Positions 14,946-23,900 of a stretch of DNA of 33,223 bases are shown here, one piece after another. The notes beneath the pieces were generated by a model. It was given only the letters and a program-made list of their open reading frames with translations, did no database searches and was not told where the DNA came from. Origin of the DNA: Segetibacter sp. 3557_3 (lineage in GTDB: Bacteria; Bacteroidota; Bacteroidia; Chitinophagales; Chitinophagaceae); the NCBI RefSeq assembly GCF_004354985.1, contig NZ_SMSK01000030.1, positions 1 to 33,223 on the forward strand, in the 5' to 3' direction. Position 1 is the first letter of the stretch, and the number at the start of each line of letters is the position of its first letter. The translations under genes and the position numbers were made by a program.

Positions 14946-17834
14946 ATGACTTTTAAGTTACGACTCCTATTGGCCTTAATTATCTTAATTGGCGTATGTA
15001 AATGTAGACCAAAACCTTTTAAGGATGATCCGTCGACCCTTTTAGATAATTATTATTATAGTAACTTTAGTATAGCGCATACCTCAAGTGATGTTTTAAG
15101 GCTATTAACAAATGATTTAGCGACGCAATATAGGTACTCCGAGATAAACGGAAGACTGGAACAAGATATAGCGGAATGCAGGGAAACCATCAGTAATCCG
15201 GAATTCGTATCCAAGTACTTAAATGCCTTTCAAGTTGCATTAGAAAAAGCACAAACCACCACCAGCAACTTTCGAAACTACTACGAAATTGCAGCAATGT
15301 TAGATGGATCTAACTTGCCTGTTTATACCAACTATAGTTACAAGCAATTATCGAGGGGCATAAATGGATTTATTCCATCAATCATACAGACGGCGGCTCT
15401 AGGGGTAATCGATAGTTTGTGTGTCGAAGTTCTTGGAACGGAATTGAAGAACGAGGCAAAGACTTTCATACAAGATAGAGTCGATTGTTTATATACAAAG
15501 AACATTGATATCTTAAACAAAAACAAATCTGAGTTTATAAAGATTTTCGCTGCTAAAAACAACGCAATAAGCCCTATAAGAATAGATTCAGTAGTGGGAC
15601 GTTGTATTCCCGAGTATGCATATCAATACATTCAACAACAAATAGCATCCGACGGTAATTGGAAGGCATCTAAACTGTCTACAACGGAGTATAGGCAAAA
15701 ATTGACCGCTTTAGATAAAACCTTTAACAAGCTTGAAAAAAAAGCTGGTGCGATTACAAGAGATCGTATCGACAGCATTTCGAAATCCTTCGGGAACTTA
15801 ATTGAAAATCAAAAAGAAGTATTTTCGGTCTTAGATGACCTTACGGGCCAGGCTAATAAACTAAACTTACAGTTAGACTCAATTCTTTCTGAAATTGAGA
15901 AAGCAAGCCGCCTGCCAATAATGGCCGGAAAAATAGATGAACTTAAAACAACATATTACAAATATTCCAAAGCATTTCAACTAACGATCGAGCTTGTAAA
16001 TGATTATAAAAATGGGACGCTTAATGTTGAACGTTTTGCAAAGAAAATTGAGAACAAATATGTAAAAGGAATCTTGCAAATCAACAATAGCTATAACGAA
16101 ATAACAAGTGCTTTAGGCAAGTTGAAAGATCCGGATTTTAGTACAGTGCTGAGTGTCGCAACGGATGTTTGTAATAATTTGGAAGCCTCTTCAAAATCTC
16201 TTGAGAATTTAGGTCTTTTAAAGAATAAGGACGCCAAGAATGTAGCGAAGTTTTTAAAATATCTTACTTCAACTATTCAGATTGGTACTGGTATAACAAA
16301 GATGTTTAGTGGAGATCCAAGCGGAGTGATGAATGTATTATCAGGATTGTCTGGCATTTTTGGACGTAAGAACCCCAGCAACACTCCAGAAATGGGGCTA
16401 ATGAAATATATGGAAAGCCGCTTCGATAACATTGACGCAAGATTGAGCCAAATTGACCAGAAATTAGACACGCTGACAAATATTACAATAGGTCTGTATA
16501 AAGACATGATGCAGAGTTTTGAAAATGTCTACAACATCTTACGAGCGACAAACGAAAGATTGATTACAATTCAGGATATTGTTACTGAGATCTTAAGAGG
16601 CGACTATCGGTTCTGTCATGATGCGTATTTGATCGCAATTGACAACAACTTTGAATACAAAACTTTCCAGAACTACACAGATCATTATAACTCCTCCCAA
16701 GAATGTTTAAGAGGACTAAATCGGTTCCTAACCGCCGACAATCAATTGTTCTTCCAATATAAAGTCAGCGCGGGGCCTTCTGGAAACAGAAACTATGACG
16801 ATTATTCAACTAATTACATTGACAAGGTTTATGACCCCCTTATAAGGTTATTTGAAGATCAGGTGCCTGGTGAAAGGATTAAAGAATATGCAATATGTTC
16901 CTTATTATTCCCTCAACTTAATTACACTTACGGAACGGTATCGCCTTTTTCAAGGATAAGGGAAGCAAAAAGAGAAGACCAGCACATTCTTGAACAGAAG
17001 TTTATTGATGAAGCACTAGTTCGAGGAAACTATATAAACTATGAATTTTTGGATAGATTCTCAGAGATATTTTTGAAGTTTTCCACCTATTTCGAAATAA
17101 AAGGGGATGTTGATTTCAAGCCTCTAAGTCTAGGTGATTACCTAAAGTTAAGCCCAGAAGCAAAAAAAGATAGAAATTCAGTTCTACAAAGAAAGCTAAT
17201 TAACTTAGGTGACCTTACCAACAAAGCTTTAGTACAGCAGTCCTTATTGTCCGGAAACTTCATCCTAAACTACATTGGGAGCTCTGTTAAAAGTGAGGAC
17301 ACTAATGTAAGCAAGCTGGCGTTTACTGCGATGAAATATAATGCAATGTTAACTCAAAACTACATCAAAAAAACGTTTAGAAATGAAGTTCTTATTAAAG
17401 GTAAAGATTCTTCTTTTTATAAGAGATACGTCGACATTTTTTTGAGCACGGTAACTGGATCACCCAAGAGAAAGGATGTGCCAAGTAGTTTAGTCAAGCA
17501 ATTCAACTTAGAGGTTCAAGCTAAAACAGGAATGTCCGACTTCTTCAAATTGAGGTATGAGCCAAGTTCAAATCAGCTGTTGTTTGATGTCTTTGCCAAC
17601 AAGTTTCCTCATGACTCCGTTACCATTAAGGCTTTGGAACCGGACTTTTTTCTCGATGATAAAATGTTACAAGGAGCAGGCGTTCACAAAATGTTAGCAC
17701 TTCAAGAAAAAGTAAGACTTAGGCTAATGGACTTAACTTTTGTAAACTACCTGCTGAAAGCAGATCCAACCATAGATGAACGAGTTGTTAAAACGCTCTA
17801 TCGCCCAGATAATTACAAGGTGGCCAGACAGTAG
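14946..17834 (+). CDS. Large exported coiled-coil protein with central hydrophobic segment (962 aa)
   Basis: The N-terminus MTFKLRLLLALIILIGVCKC is a signal sequence; like its upstream neighbour it ends in a CxC, so an atypical lipoprotein is possible. Mostly long helices follow. Coiled coils occur at ~265-320 (ITRDRIDSISKSFGNLI ... LQLDSILSEIEKA) and ~484-550 (MKYMESRFDNIDARLSQIDQ ... LRATNERLITIQDIV). Between them, ~438-473, is a Gly-rich hydrophobic hairpin-like segment (TSTIQIGTGITKMF ... NVLSGLSGIFG). The C-terminal ~400 residues are helical without a known domain. The architecture resembles that of the 1017-aa protein upstream. Family not recognised; membrane insertion is only inferred. 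It forms an operon with the tail-collar-like protein and is followed by a terminator. Confidence 0.85.
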   Translation: MTFKLRLLLALIILIGVCKCRPKPFKDDPSTLLDNYYYSNFSIAHTSSDVLRLLTNDLATQYRYSEINGRLEQDIAECRETISNPEFVSKYLNAFQVALEKAQTTTSNFRNYYEIAAMLDGSNLPVYTNYSYKQLSRGINGFIPSIIQTAALGVIDSLCVEVLGTELKNEAKTFIQDRVDCLYTKNIDILNKNKSEFIKIFAAKNNAISPIRIDSVVGRCIPEYAYQYIQQQIASDGNWKASKLSTTEYRQKLTALDKTFNKLEKKAGAITRDRIDSISKSFGNLIENQKEVFSVLDDLTGQANKLNLQLDSILSEIEKASRLPIMAGKIDELKTTYYKYSKAFQLTIELVNDYKNGTLNVERFAKKIENKYVKGILQINNSYNEITSALGKLKDPDFSTVLSVATDVCNNLEASSKSLENLGLLKNKDAKNVAKFLKYLTSTIQIGTGITKMFSGDPSGVMNVLSGLSGIFGRKNPSNTPEMGLMKYMESRFDNIDARLSQIDQKLDTLTNITIGLYKDMMQSFENVYNILRATNERLITIQDIVTEILRGDYRFCHDAYLIAIDNNFEYKTFQNYTDHYNSSQECLRGLNRFLTADNQLFFQYKVSAGPSGNRNYDDYSTNYIDKVYDPLIRLFEDQVPGERIKEYAICSLLFPQLNYTYGTVSPFSRIREAKREDQHILEQKFIDEALVRGNYINYEFLDRFSEIFLKFSTYFEIKGDVDFKPLSLGDYLKLSPEAKKDRNSVLQRKLINLGDLTNKALVQQSLLSGNFILNYIGSSVKSEDTNVSKLAFTAMKYNAMLTQNYIKKTFRNEVLIKGKDSSFYKRYVDIFLSTVTGSPKRKDVPSSLVKQFNLEVQAKTGMSDFFKLRYEPSSNQLLFDVFANKFPHDSVTIKALEPDFFLDDKMLQGAGVHKMLALQEKVRLRLMDLTFVNYLLKADPTIDERVVKTLYRPDNYKVARQ

Positions 17835-17869
17835 CCTTAACCCCGGTACTACAGGAGAATTATAGCGTA

Positions 17870-17909
17870 CTTGAGTCTAAGCAAGTTACTCAAGAGGCTC
17901 TGCCTTTTT
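17870..17909 (+). terminator. Terminator after the 962-aa gene
   Basis: A 7-bp stem CTTGAGT / ACTCAAG (17870-17894) is followed directly by AGGC-TCT-GCCT and five T (17895-17909). The second, shorter stem with its T run is the likelier termination point. It lies 35-75 bases after the stop codon, the expected place. Confidence 0.6.
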
Positions 17910-18036
17910 GATTTCAAAGATGAATAGCAAACGTGCTACTAAAAGCAAGAGTAGGATTCTTTACAGGATCAAGAATTAGCTGTAATAAGGTGTTAAATAT
18001 GTAACTTATCAATTCTATTTTCTTAACCTAAGTTCA

Positions 18037-18804
18037 ATGAAGCAACTATCGCTTTTTTATTCAATAATAATTCTATTATTAAGTTTCGAAAATGGCTATT
18101 CTCAATGCATTGGAGCGATCCCGAACTCTGATTGGGATTTACTTATTAGACACAAACCGGAGCTTTCTATTTCAAATGCTGCAGCAGCTAGAAATAGACC
18201 AGTTTTGTCGATTTACAACGGCATAGGTGATGTTAATCTTGACTACTGGGCAATAACAATATCCAAAATGCCTATTGTAAATGGGCGCAGACTTACAGCT
18301 GAGCAGCTTCTTAGCCGAATTCGAGGTCGATTTAGTACCTATATCGACCGAAGCTTAGCAGTCTTCAGTCCATCACAACCGTTAGATGAACCTGCTTGGA
18401 GGGCCGGGACCGTGGGGGCATTGCTTACTTTTACTATTAAGGTACCAACGATCCCGGGACCAACTTCCGTAATTGCACCTGTAATGCTATCAGCCAGCAC
18501 GCCCACTTACTGGCGTTTCGTAACAGTAGGGCAGCACCCTGTGAGCGGTTCTAGGGAATTTGGCATTCGTAATCTTCCAGATGGTAAATGGGAGGTTTAC
18601 ACTCGCGGAGCGGACCGAATTAGCTCTCGCCATTCGGTCCCGATGACTCATATGATATTTGAAGGAGGTGATCAAATATGGGAAAAATTTCAAGACAAGG
18701 TGGGTCAAGATATAACTTCAATCGGTGGTGAAGTCAGTAACTATCCAGAGACCCATGGACGGTATTGCTGGTCAAGTATAATTTCTCGTATACCTCTACA
18801 ATAA
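18037..18804 (+). CDS. Exported hypothetical protein (255 aa)
   Basis: The signal peptide is MKQLSLFYSIIILLLSFENGYSQ with cleavage after YSQ. The mature protein is mixed alpha/beta: DYWAITISKMPIVNGRRLTA, a helix with RIRGRFSTYID, and a beta-rich C-terminal half with VGQHPVSGSREFGIRNLPDG and WEVYTRGADRISSRH, then a tryptophan-rich helix DQIWEKFQDKVGQDI. The SGxREFGI...DGxWxxYTRGADR pattern looks like a conserved family signature but I cannot name it. A separate transcription unit is likely: a terminator precedes it and a hairpin follows it. Confidence 0.75.
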   Translation: MKQLSLFYSIIILLLSFENGYSQCIGAIPNSDWDLLIRHKPELSISNAAAARNRPVLSIYNGIGDVNLDYWAITISKMPIVNGRRLTAEQLLSRIRGRFSTYIDRSLAVFSPSQPLDEPAWRAGTVGALLTFTIKVPTIPGPTSVIAPVMLSASTPTYWRFVTVGQHPVSGSREFGIRNLPDGKWEVYTRGADRISSRHSVPMTHMIFEGGDQIWEKFQDKVGQDITSIGGEVSNYPETHGRYCWSSIISRIPLQ

Positions 18805-18830
18805 TTACAAAAGCCAGTTTCTTAACCAAT

Positions 18831-18851
18831 GCTCCGCAGGCGGCGCTTTTT
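18831..18851 (+). terminator. Probable terminator after the 255-aa gene
   Basis: GCTCCGC-AG-GCGGCGC forms a 6-of-7 bp stem and is followed by TTTTT. It lies 27 bases after the stop codon. Confidence 0.55.
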
Positions 18852-19558
18852 CACTTACATTGTAGTTTAGCATTTTATTTCAGCTCGCAAGACCTCAATA
18901 AAGTTTAGTGCTTTTGTGTTCTTCAAATTAAATATTTCTACAATTTATACGATTAACAAAGCCATCGATCTATCATACGTACTTCAAGAAAAGATATGCA
19001 AATTCATATAACCACCAACGCGCTTCTTATAGGAATTTTGCAACGTTTTAAGCTATTGATCACAGAAACAGGCTTATGCTTCTTAAAAAGCCAAAAAGAA
19101 CATTTCTCCGCAAGCAGAGATAAAGAAGTGAACAAAGCCCTCCAGAAAATGATAGTTGCAGAGTAACACAGGTTCCCCGAAAGGTATGTGCAGCATCGAA
19201 GCTTAGCTTACGGTAGCTTTGTGAAGTGTACCATACCGATAGGAGCGAAGGGTAGGAGCAAGCGGGTAAAATGAAGGCTGAATTGACAGGAGTTTATGAA
19301 CTGATCTTTGCTTATTTGAAGCCCTGATAGGGTAAGCGTCCGGAACAAATATCTGTCCAGAGAACAGCAGAAGAAACCTTTAGATGGTCTAAAAGAAGTT
19401 AAGGCGTACTGGCCTTTGTACTTTTGGTGCAAGAGCCAATCACTTCACTCTGTTCTGGCCACCTGACACTTGACGGCTGCAAGCATTGCCATTGGCCAAA
19501 GACAGACGCTCGCAACTTAACTGGATAAGAGGCTTTAACGTATAGTTTCATTGGCGGT
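18852..19558. other. Intergenic with possible coding relics
   Basis: No intact gene. On the plus strand, about 19020-19166, a start-less frame reads LLITETGLCFLKSQKEHFSA and ends at TAA; a second at about 19335-19461 reads NKYLSREQQKKPLDGLKEVK. Both look protein-like but short. The rest holds nothing recognised. Confidence 0.35.
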
Positions 19559-19819
19559 CTATTGCGGCTTTTCTTTCCATACCTCAGTTATATCGATATC
19601 TTTTAGGTATTCATCCAGTGGCCCCGTATTAGCAAATGAACGAATTTTAAGAAGTTTACTTTGTTCCACATCGTAACACACCTCAGCATAAAAGCTCCCC
19701 ATATGGAACAGTGTATAAGTAGTCGCAGCTTCGTTTCGTTCACCGATAATTACACCTCAATTGGCAAGTAATAAGCTTTTACCTGCCTGGTCAAAGTCGT
19801 TAAACTCATAAAGGGTCAT
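19559..19819 (-). pseudogene. Small gene 'a', copy 1 (nonsense mutation)
   Basis: From the ATG at 19819 the frame encodes MTLYEFNDFDQAGKSLLLAN, then TGA at 19757-19759, then in the same frame GVIIGERNEAATTYTLFHMG and onward to DIDITEVWKEKPQ and TAG. Copy 2 at 26303-26547 has a leucine codon at the stop position. The intact form would be 86 residues, cytoplasmic, with the FHMGSFYAExCYD core. Family not recognised, but it is a kind of small protein seen in Bacteroidota mobile DNA. It is divergent to gene 'b'. Confidence 0.75.
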
Positions 19820-19923
19820 AAGTGAAGGCCATTTTTGCTTCTGAATTTACAAAAACTTTTCTTTGTGTAGGATTGCTATAGGCTTTTAGGTATATTATAA
19901 CCACCGTAAATACGTGTTATCAG

Positions 19924-20136
19924 ATGCATCCAATTAACTACACAACCGTTTTGAATGCCTTTCAGGAGCATGGTAGATTGTCATTCTTCGACTTTCGGGA
20001 TAAGGCTGTATTCGAAAATATTGAAGGCGACAACCAACGAACGCTGCAGCTAAGGATGGTATTGGCTGAGCTGAAACGAAGCGGAGTAATTGTAACAATT
20101 GATAGTGTAATTCCTCAATGGGAGTTAACCAGGTAA
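19924..20136 (+). CDS. Small gene 'b', intact copy (70 aa)
   Basis: The product begins MHPINYTTVLNAFQEHGRLS, continues FFDFRDKAVFENIEGDNQRT and LQLRMVLAELKRSGVI, and ends IDSVIPQWELTR. The pattern of helix, turn, helix (LQLRMVLAELKRSGVIVTID) and a terminal beta segment resembles a small winged-helix domain, so DNA binding is possible. It is divergent from gene a and convergent to gene c. Copy 2 at 26652-26863 is broken, so this is the only intact version. Confidence 0.65.
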   Translation: MHPINYTTVLNAFQEHGRLSFFDFRDKAVFENIEGDNQRTLQLRMVLAELKRSGVIVTIDSVIPQWELTR

Positions 20137-20259
20137 AAGATCGTAAAAGAAGAGGAGTGAGTGTATACGGAGTAGCTAAACCATCAGTTAAGGTACAACA
20201 ACTGTAATCGGTTTTGCAAGGGTTTGGCGGGTATGTTTACTTTGGAAGCCAGCCAGTAC

Positions 20260-20551
20260 TTATTTGTATTTTCTATAATACTGGCTCACCGCCCGAACTA
20301 AAACCTGAAGCTTATTTTGTAGTTTCGCTACTTTCTTAAATCCGGCTTCAATGCCTTCCCGTGGGTCTCTTATCTGCAAGCGTTTTAGGAATTCATCAGA
20401 AGCGTTCGCGTAGGAAAAAATATGCTCGAAGTCCTCAGGACTGTACCACCACCGATACTCATGATCGTATAGCCACGGGTGTATCCATGCTAAATGTTTT
20501 AGTAAAGCTACAGAAGTATAAATTAGAAAAGGGGCTATAGTAGCCCCTCAT
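20260..20551 (-). pseudogene. Small gene 'c', copy 1 (frameshift and 42-bp deletion)
   Basis: It starts MRGYYSPF at the ATG 20551, then an extra base shifts the frame. In the corrected frame it reads IYTSVALLKHLAWIHP, then jumps to WLYDHEYRWWYSPEDFEHIF, missing 14 codons present in copy 2 (EAKRMAEKAKKEGK). It then continues in frame through SYANASDEFLKRLQIRDPRE to YYRKYK. The A-run at 20415-20420 has six A here, keeping this part in frame, whereas copy 2 has five. The complete ancestral protein would be ~113 residues. Confidence 0.75.
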
Positions 20552-20582
20552 CTGCGAATGATAGATAATTTTCGGAAGTGAT
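20535..20582 (-). pseudogene. radC 3' end remnant
   Basis: These 48 bases match the last codons of the radC-like gene at 27305-27352 (…DEGLL then TAG at 20535-20537) and stop at the repeat boundary. So the left copy of the repeat was cut inside radC. The small gene c start overlaps this end exactly as in copy 2. Confidence 0.8.
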
Positions 20583-20943
20583 CTAAATGAATAGCAATAG
20601 CGGATACTCTTCAGCGGTGGACAAGTTAACTATCTATGTTAGGTACCTCGTATTCACTGTCAACAACCCTGTTTCGACAATGCCATTTGTCCTGTAGCAA
20701 TTGGTGTTAAATTCTTATTTTTTACCACAAGCATCAACCCGGCTTGGACGGAGGCTTACTTTGCACCGTTGTATGTTACCTGAAACCCTGCTACGCTATA
20801 ATTTATATCATTTCAAGCTGTTGAAGGGTATTCAGATTTTTGATTCCCATCTACTGCCCACCTATTACTACTTACATAAGTACAACAATTGTGTATCGTT
20901 AGGAGCGAGCACTTTAGAGTAAGACCTCCTAAATAGAGTTGAC
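20583..20943. other. Intergenic at the left edge of the inserted module
   Basis: No gene recognised. A TTG-started frame at 20701-20922 on the plus strand has an unconvincing composition. Confidence 0.4.
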
Positions 20944-23900
20944 TTATCTAGTGGGTGTGACAGGAGGAGCGGAAGGAGTTAATGGAATGATTGACGGCAT
21001 GGATTTGGCTATCCGTTTGCCAGTAAACATTATCTCCTCACCGATTATATCTGTCCCCTGCATCAGTTTTTGAGCAGTAGATCTTGTACCTAAAGTACCT
21101 TTTGCACCTACTTTAATATTACTTTTTGCCTCTAAAGCAGGTGTACTAGCAGCGAGCTCAACCGCCGATTCAACTGAAACTTCTAAACCTTCTGATTTTT
21201 CGGTGATATTCGTGGTCGCTTCACTACCTTGATACATGCGAACCAATTTATATTGAATATCTTCTGTTTTTTGAGTCACATTAATGATATGGGTATCTGA
21301 AAACGAGGTAATTGGAACGGCTTGAGTAAAATTTCTACTAGCAGTCCATTCAGAAATTTGAATATCGTTCGTTCCAGCAACTAAAGACTGCGGCAATTGT
21401 CTTATGGTTCCTGTAATGGTGATTATCACAGAATTTTCACCAGTTTCGAAAATGTTTTCCTCAACAGTTAAATCAACACGATCCCCTATATCTGACCGGC
21501 TGGCACCGAGAATTGTATTATATAAGCTATCTGCTACCTTGGTTACTCCTGAAGACATTAACTCGACATGCCAATCTCCCATCATTGGATCGTTTGTATC
21601 ATACGTAAAAATGAATCTTAGATAACGCGTTTTCTTTGAAAGTGTGGGAGTCCGTTTAATGGGAGCAGCTGTCCGAGTTGTTGGCGGAGGTGTCGTTCCA
21701 GTCGGAGGTGTTGTTCCAGTCGGAGGTGTTGTACTAGTCGGGGGTGTTGTACCAGTCGGGGGTGTTGTACCAGCGGAAGGTGTTGAACCAGTCGGAGGTG
21801 TTGTGTTAGTCGGAAGTGTTGTATGAGTGGGAGGTGTCGTATTAATCAAAGGAGTTGTTCCTGATGCAGGCGTTGTCGCGTTTTTCACTTGACCTGTGAG
21901 GAGTTCACTAATAAGAGTAGCTCGTTGATCATCAGGAATTTCCTTAGCACTACGTATTGTGTTCAATAATCCCGCTGTCTGTGCGTTCTTCAATCCTTGA
22001 TTGGCAAGCTGAGTTGCGTTGTTCGAGAGTGTCTGTAAAAAGGATCCTAAGTCCTTGATTCCCGACATATCTCTAAAGGGTCCAAGCGCTGATAACACAC
22101 CAGCTGCCGAATTCAGCCCGATGGGATCTGGTAAACTTGGAGGATTAACTATATTAATTAGGCTTGCAGGGAAGGATGTAGGTGTGGTTGCTCTCGTCGG
22201 ATCTAAGGAACGAGTATCAGTACTAGCGGCAGCAATCTCTGGCGTGTCGTCCGGAATAGGTGAAGTTTGCCAATCCCAAAATCGAGTGGGATCAATTATT
22301 TCAGATGCGTTACAATTACCTAGTTTAGCTTCTGCGAAGACTCCTCTAGAGGGGAGCGTTAATATCTGCTCTGCAGACTCATCAAACTTTTGATTTACTG
22401 ATGCTAATTCCTCGACCTCAAAAATTTCTTTGAGCACCGATTCACCACTAAGAGTTATCGGCATAGCCATGTACCCGTCTACATAGTCGATCAGGGTATT
22501 ATCTACCATGTCTAATAAGGTAGTGCCCATAATTTCAGTGTTCAGCCATTTAGCTCTGTTAGCGGGAAGTTCTTTTCGTGTAATTGCCTCCCAATAATAA
22601 CCACTATGCTTTTCTAGATGATTTTTCAAACGCCTTATGCAACAATGATCCTCATCTGACAAGATATCATCAACGGTCCGAATGGGTGGTGTGTAAGGAC
22701 TGACAGGTACTCTTAAACCTTTTGAAAAAATCTCGGGTTTTCCATTAAACATTGTCCATCCATGTAGCCCATTACTAGTGCTAATGAGTACACTTTCCAC
22801 TTCCCAAGAGATATCTTCCTTTAGGGATAATATTTCAATGGCTTTTACATTTTTCCAGCGTACTTCAAAATTTGGCTTTACAGAATAAGAGAACTCCTCA
22901 TTAGGCGCAATATAATAGTATTGATCATTTCTTAGAGGAGCATCATCGCGTCTCGGACCTTGATTTGCAAGAACGTCTAGCAAATTCTTGTAACCATCAT
23001 AATATGTAAGCCTAATATCGGTTAAATTACAATTAATGAACCCCTCTCCTGATTCGGGAATAAGATGGACAACGAGATTTGCATTCGGCACTATACTTCC
23101 GGACTTAATTATAATTTTAAATTCTCCTAAAATGTTGAAGTCAAGAGGGTCATCACTCTCTGTCCTTCTCTCCTGTTCTCTCGCAAAGTTGGCTTGCAAG
23201 CAGGCACGCTTTTCAATAACAGCAAGGCATGAACGTAATGACTCATCTAATAAGGAGTTACCAATCTCTTGACTAAAATGTTCCACAAGCTCCTCAGTAA
23301 ACCCTTGACTTTCTCTTTGCAACAATAAGGCAGGCCGAACAGAGACGGGGCGGGTTATTACCCGTTGATGCTGAAGGACTTCATAATATAGGATCGTCAA
23401 AGCGTGGCTGTGGTTGTAATTAGCAATAACGCGCGTTGTAGCTTTAGATGACTCGGCTTGCTCACCTTGAACGACAACGGTGGAATTAAGTTCTCGCATT
23501 GAGGATGATGACTGACTAAATGCATCACTAATATTCTGCAGCGTATCACCAGAGATTGTTCTAATTCCTTGCGAATCTGATGAGGAGCCACCAATTCCGA
23601 AAGCTCCGCCAATTCCCAAACTAATAGCTCCGATAGGTATCCCAGCTCCTGCACTAAGGGCTCCGCCTGCCATGAAAGACGAACCTGACTGGCTCTCCTG
23701 TACAATCATGTGAACGGTTTCAGACAAGGTTCTATCCCTAAGGGCAGCGTGCTCTAAATCCTCTTTTACACTGGTCCCCTCAGATCGATTAGCTAGGTCT
23801 CTTCGCGACCAATCCACAATAGCGATTTTAATCTTTTCACCTGGAGCAAGCGGCAAACTATATGCGATTTGACCCAGCGAATGACCAATAGGAAACCACT

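Larger units (their letters stand above)
19580..20582 (+). repeat. Long direct repeat, copy 1 (left)
   Basis: This ~1 kb is homologous over its whole length, in the same orientation, to 26309-27352. Both contain, in order, gene a, gene b, gene c and the 3' end of radC. Copy 1 lacks a 42-bp internal piece of gene c. Homology starts at TACCTCA[GC]TTATATCGAT and ends at TTCGGAAGTGAT, after which this copy changes to unrelated sequence while copy 2 continues into radC. The two copies bracket the 1260-aa gene and the AraC regulator. Confidence 0.9.

Noticed and set aside
21644-21826. Plus-strand open frame rich in VGGVVP repeats
   Set aside because: It is the antisense of the TTPPTG tandem repeat in the 1260-aa gene; low complexity and no independent support.
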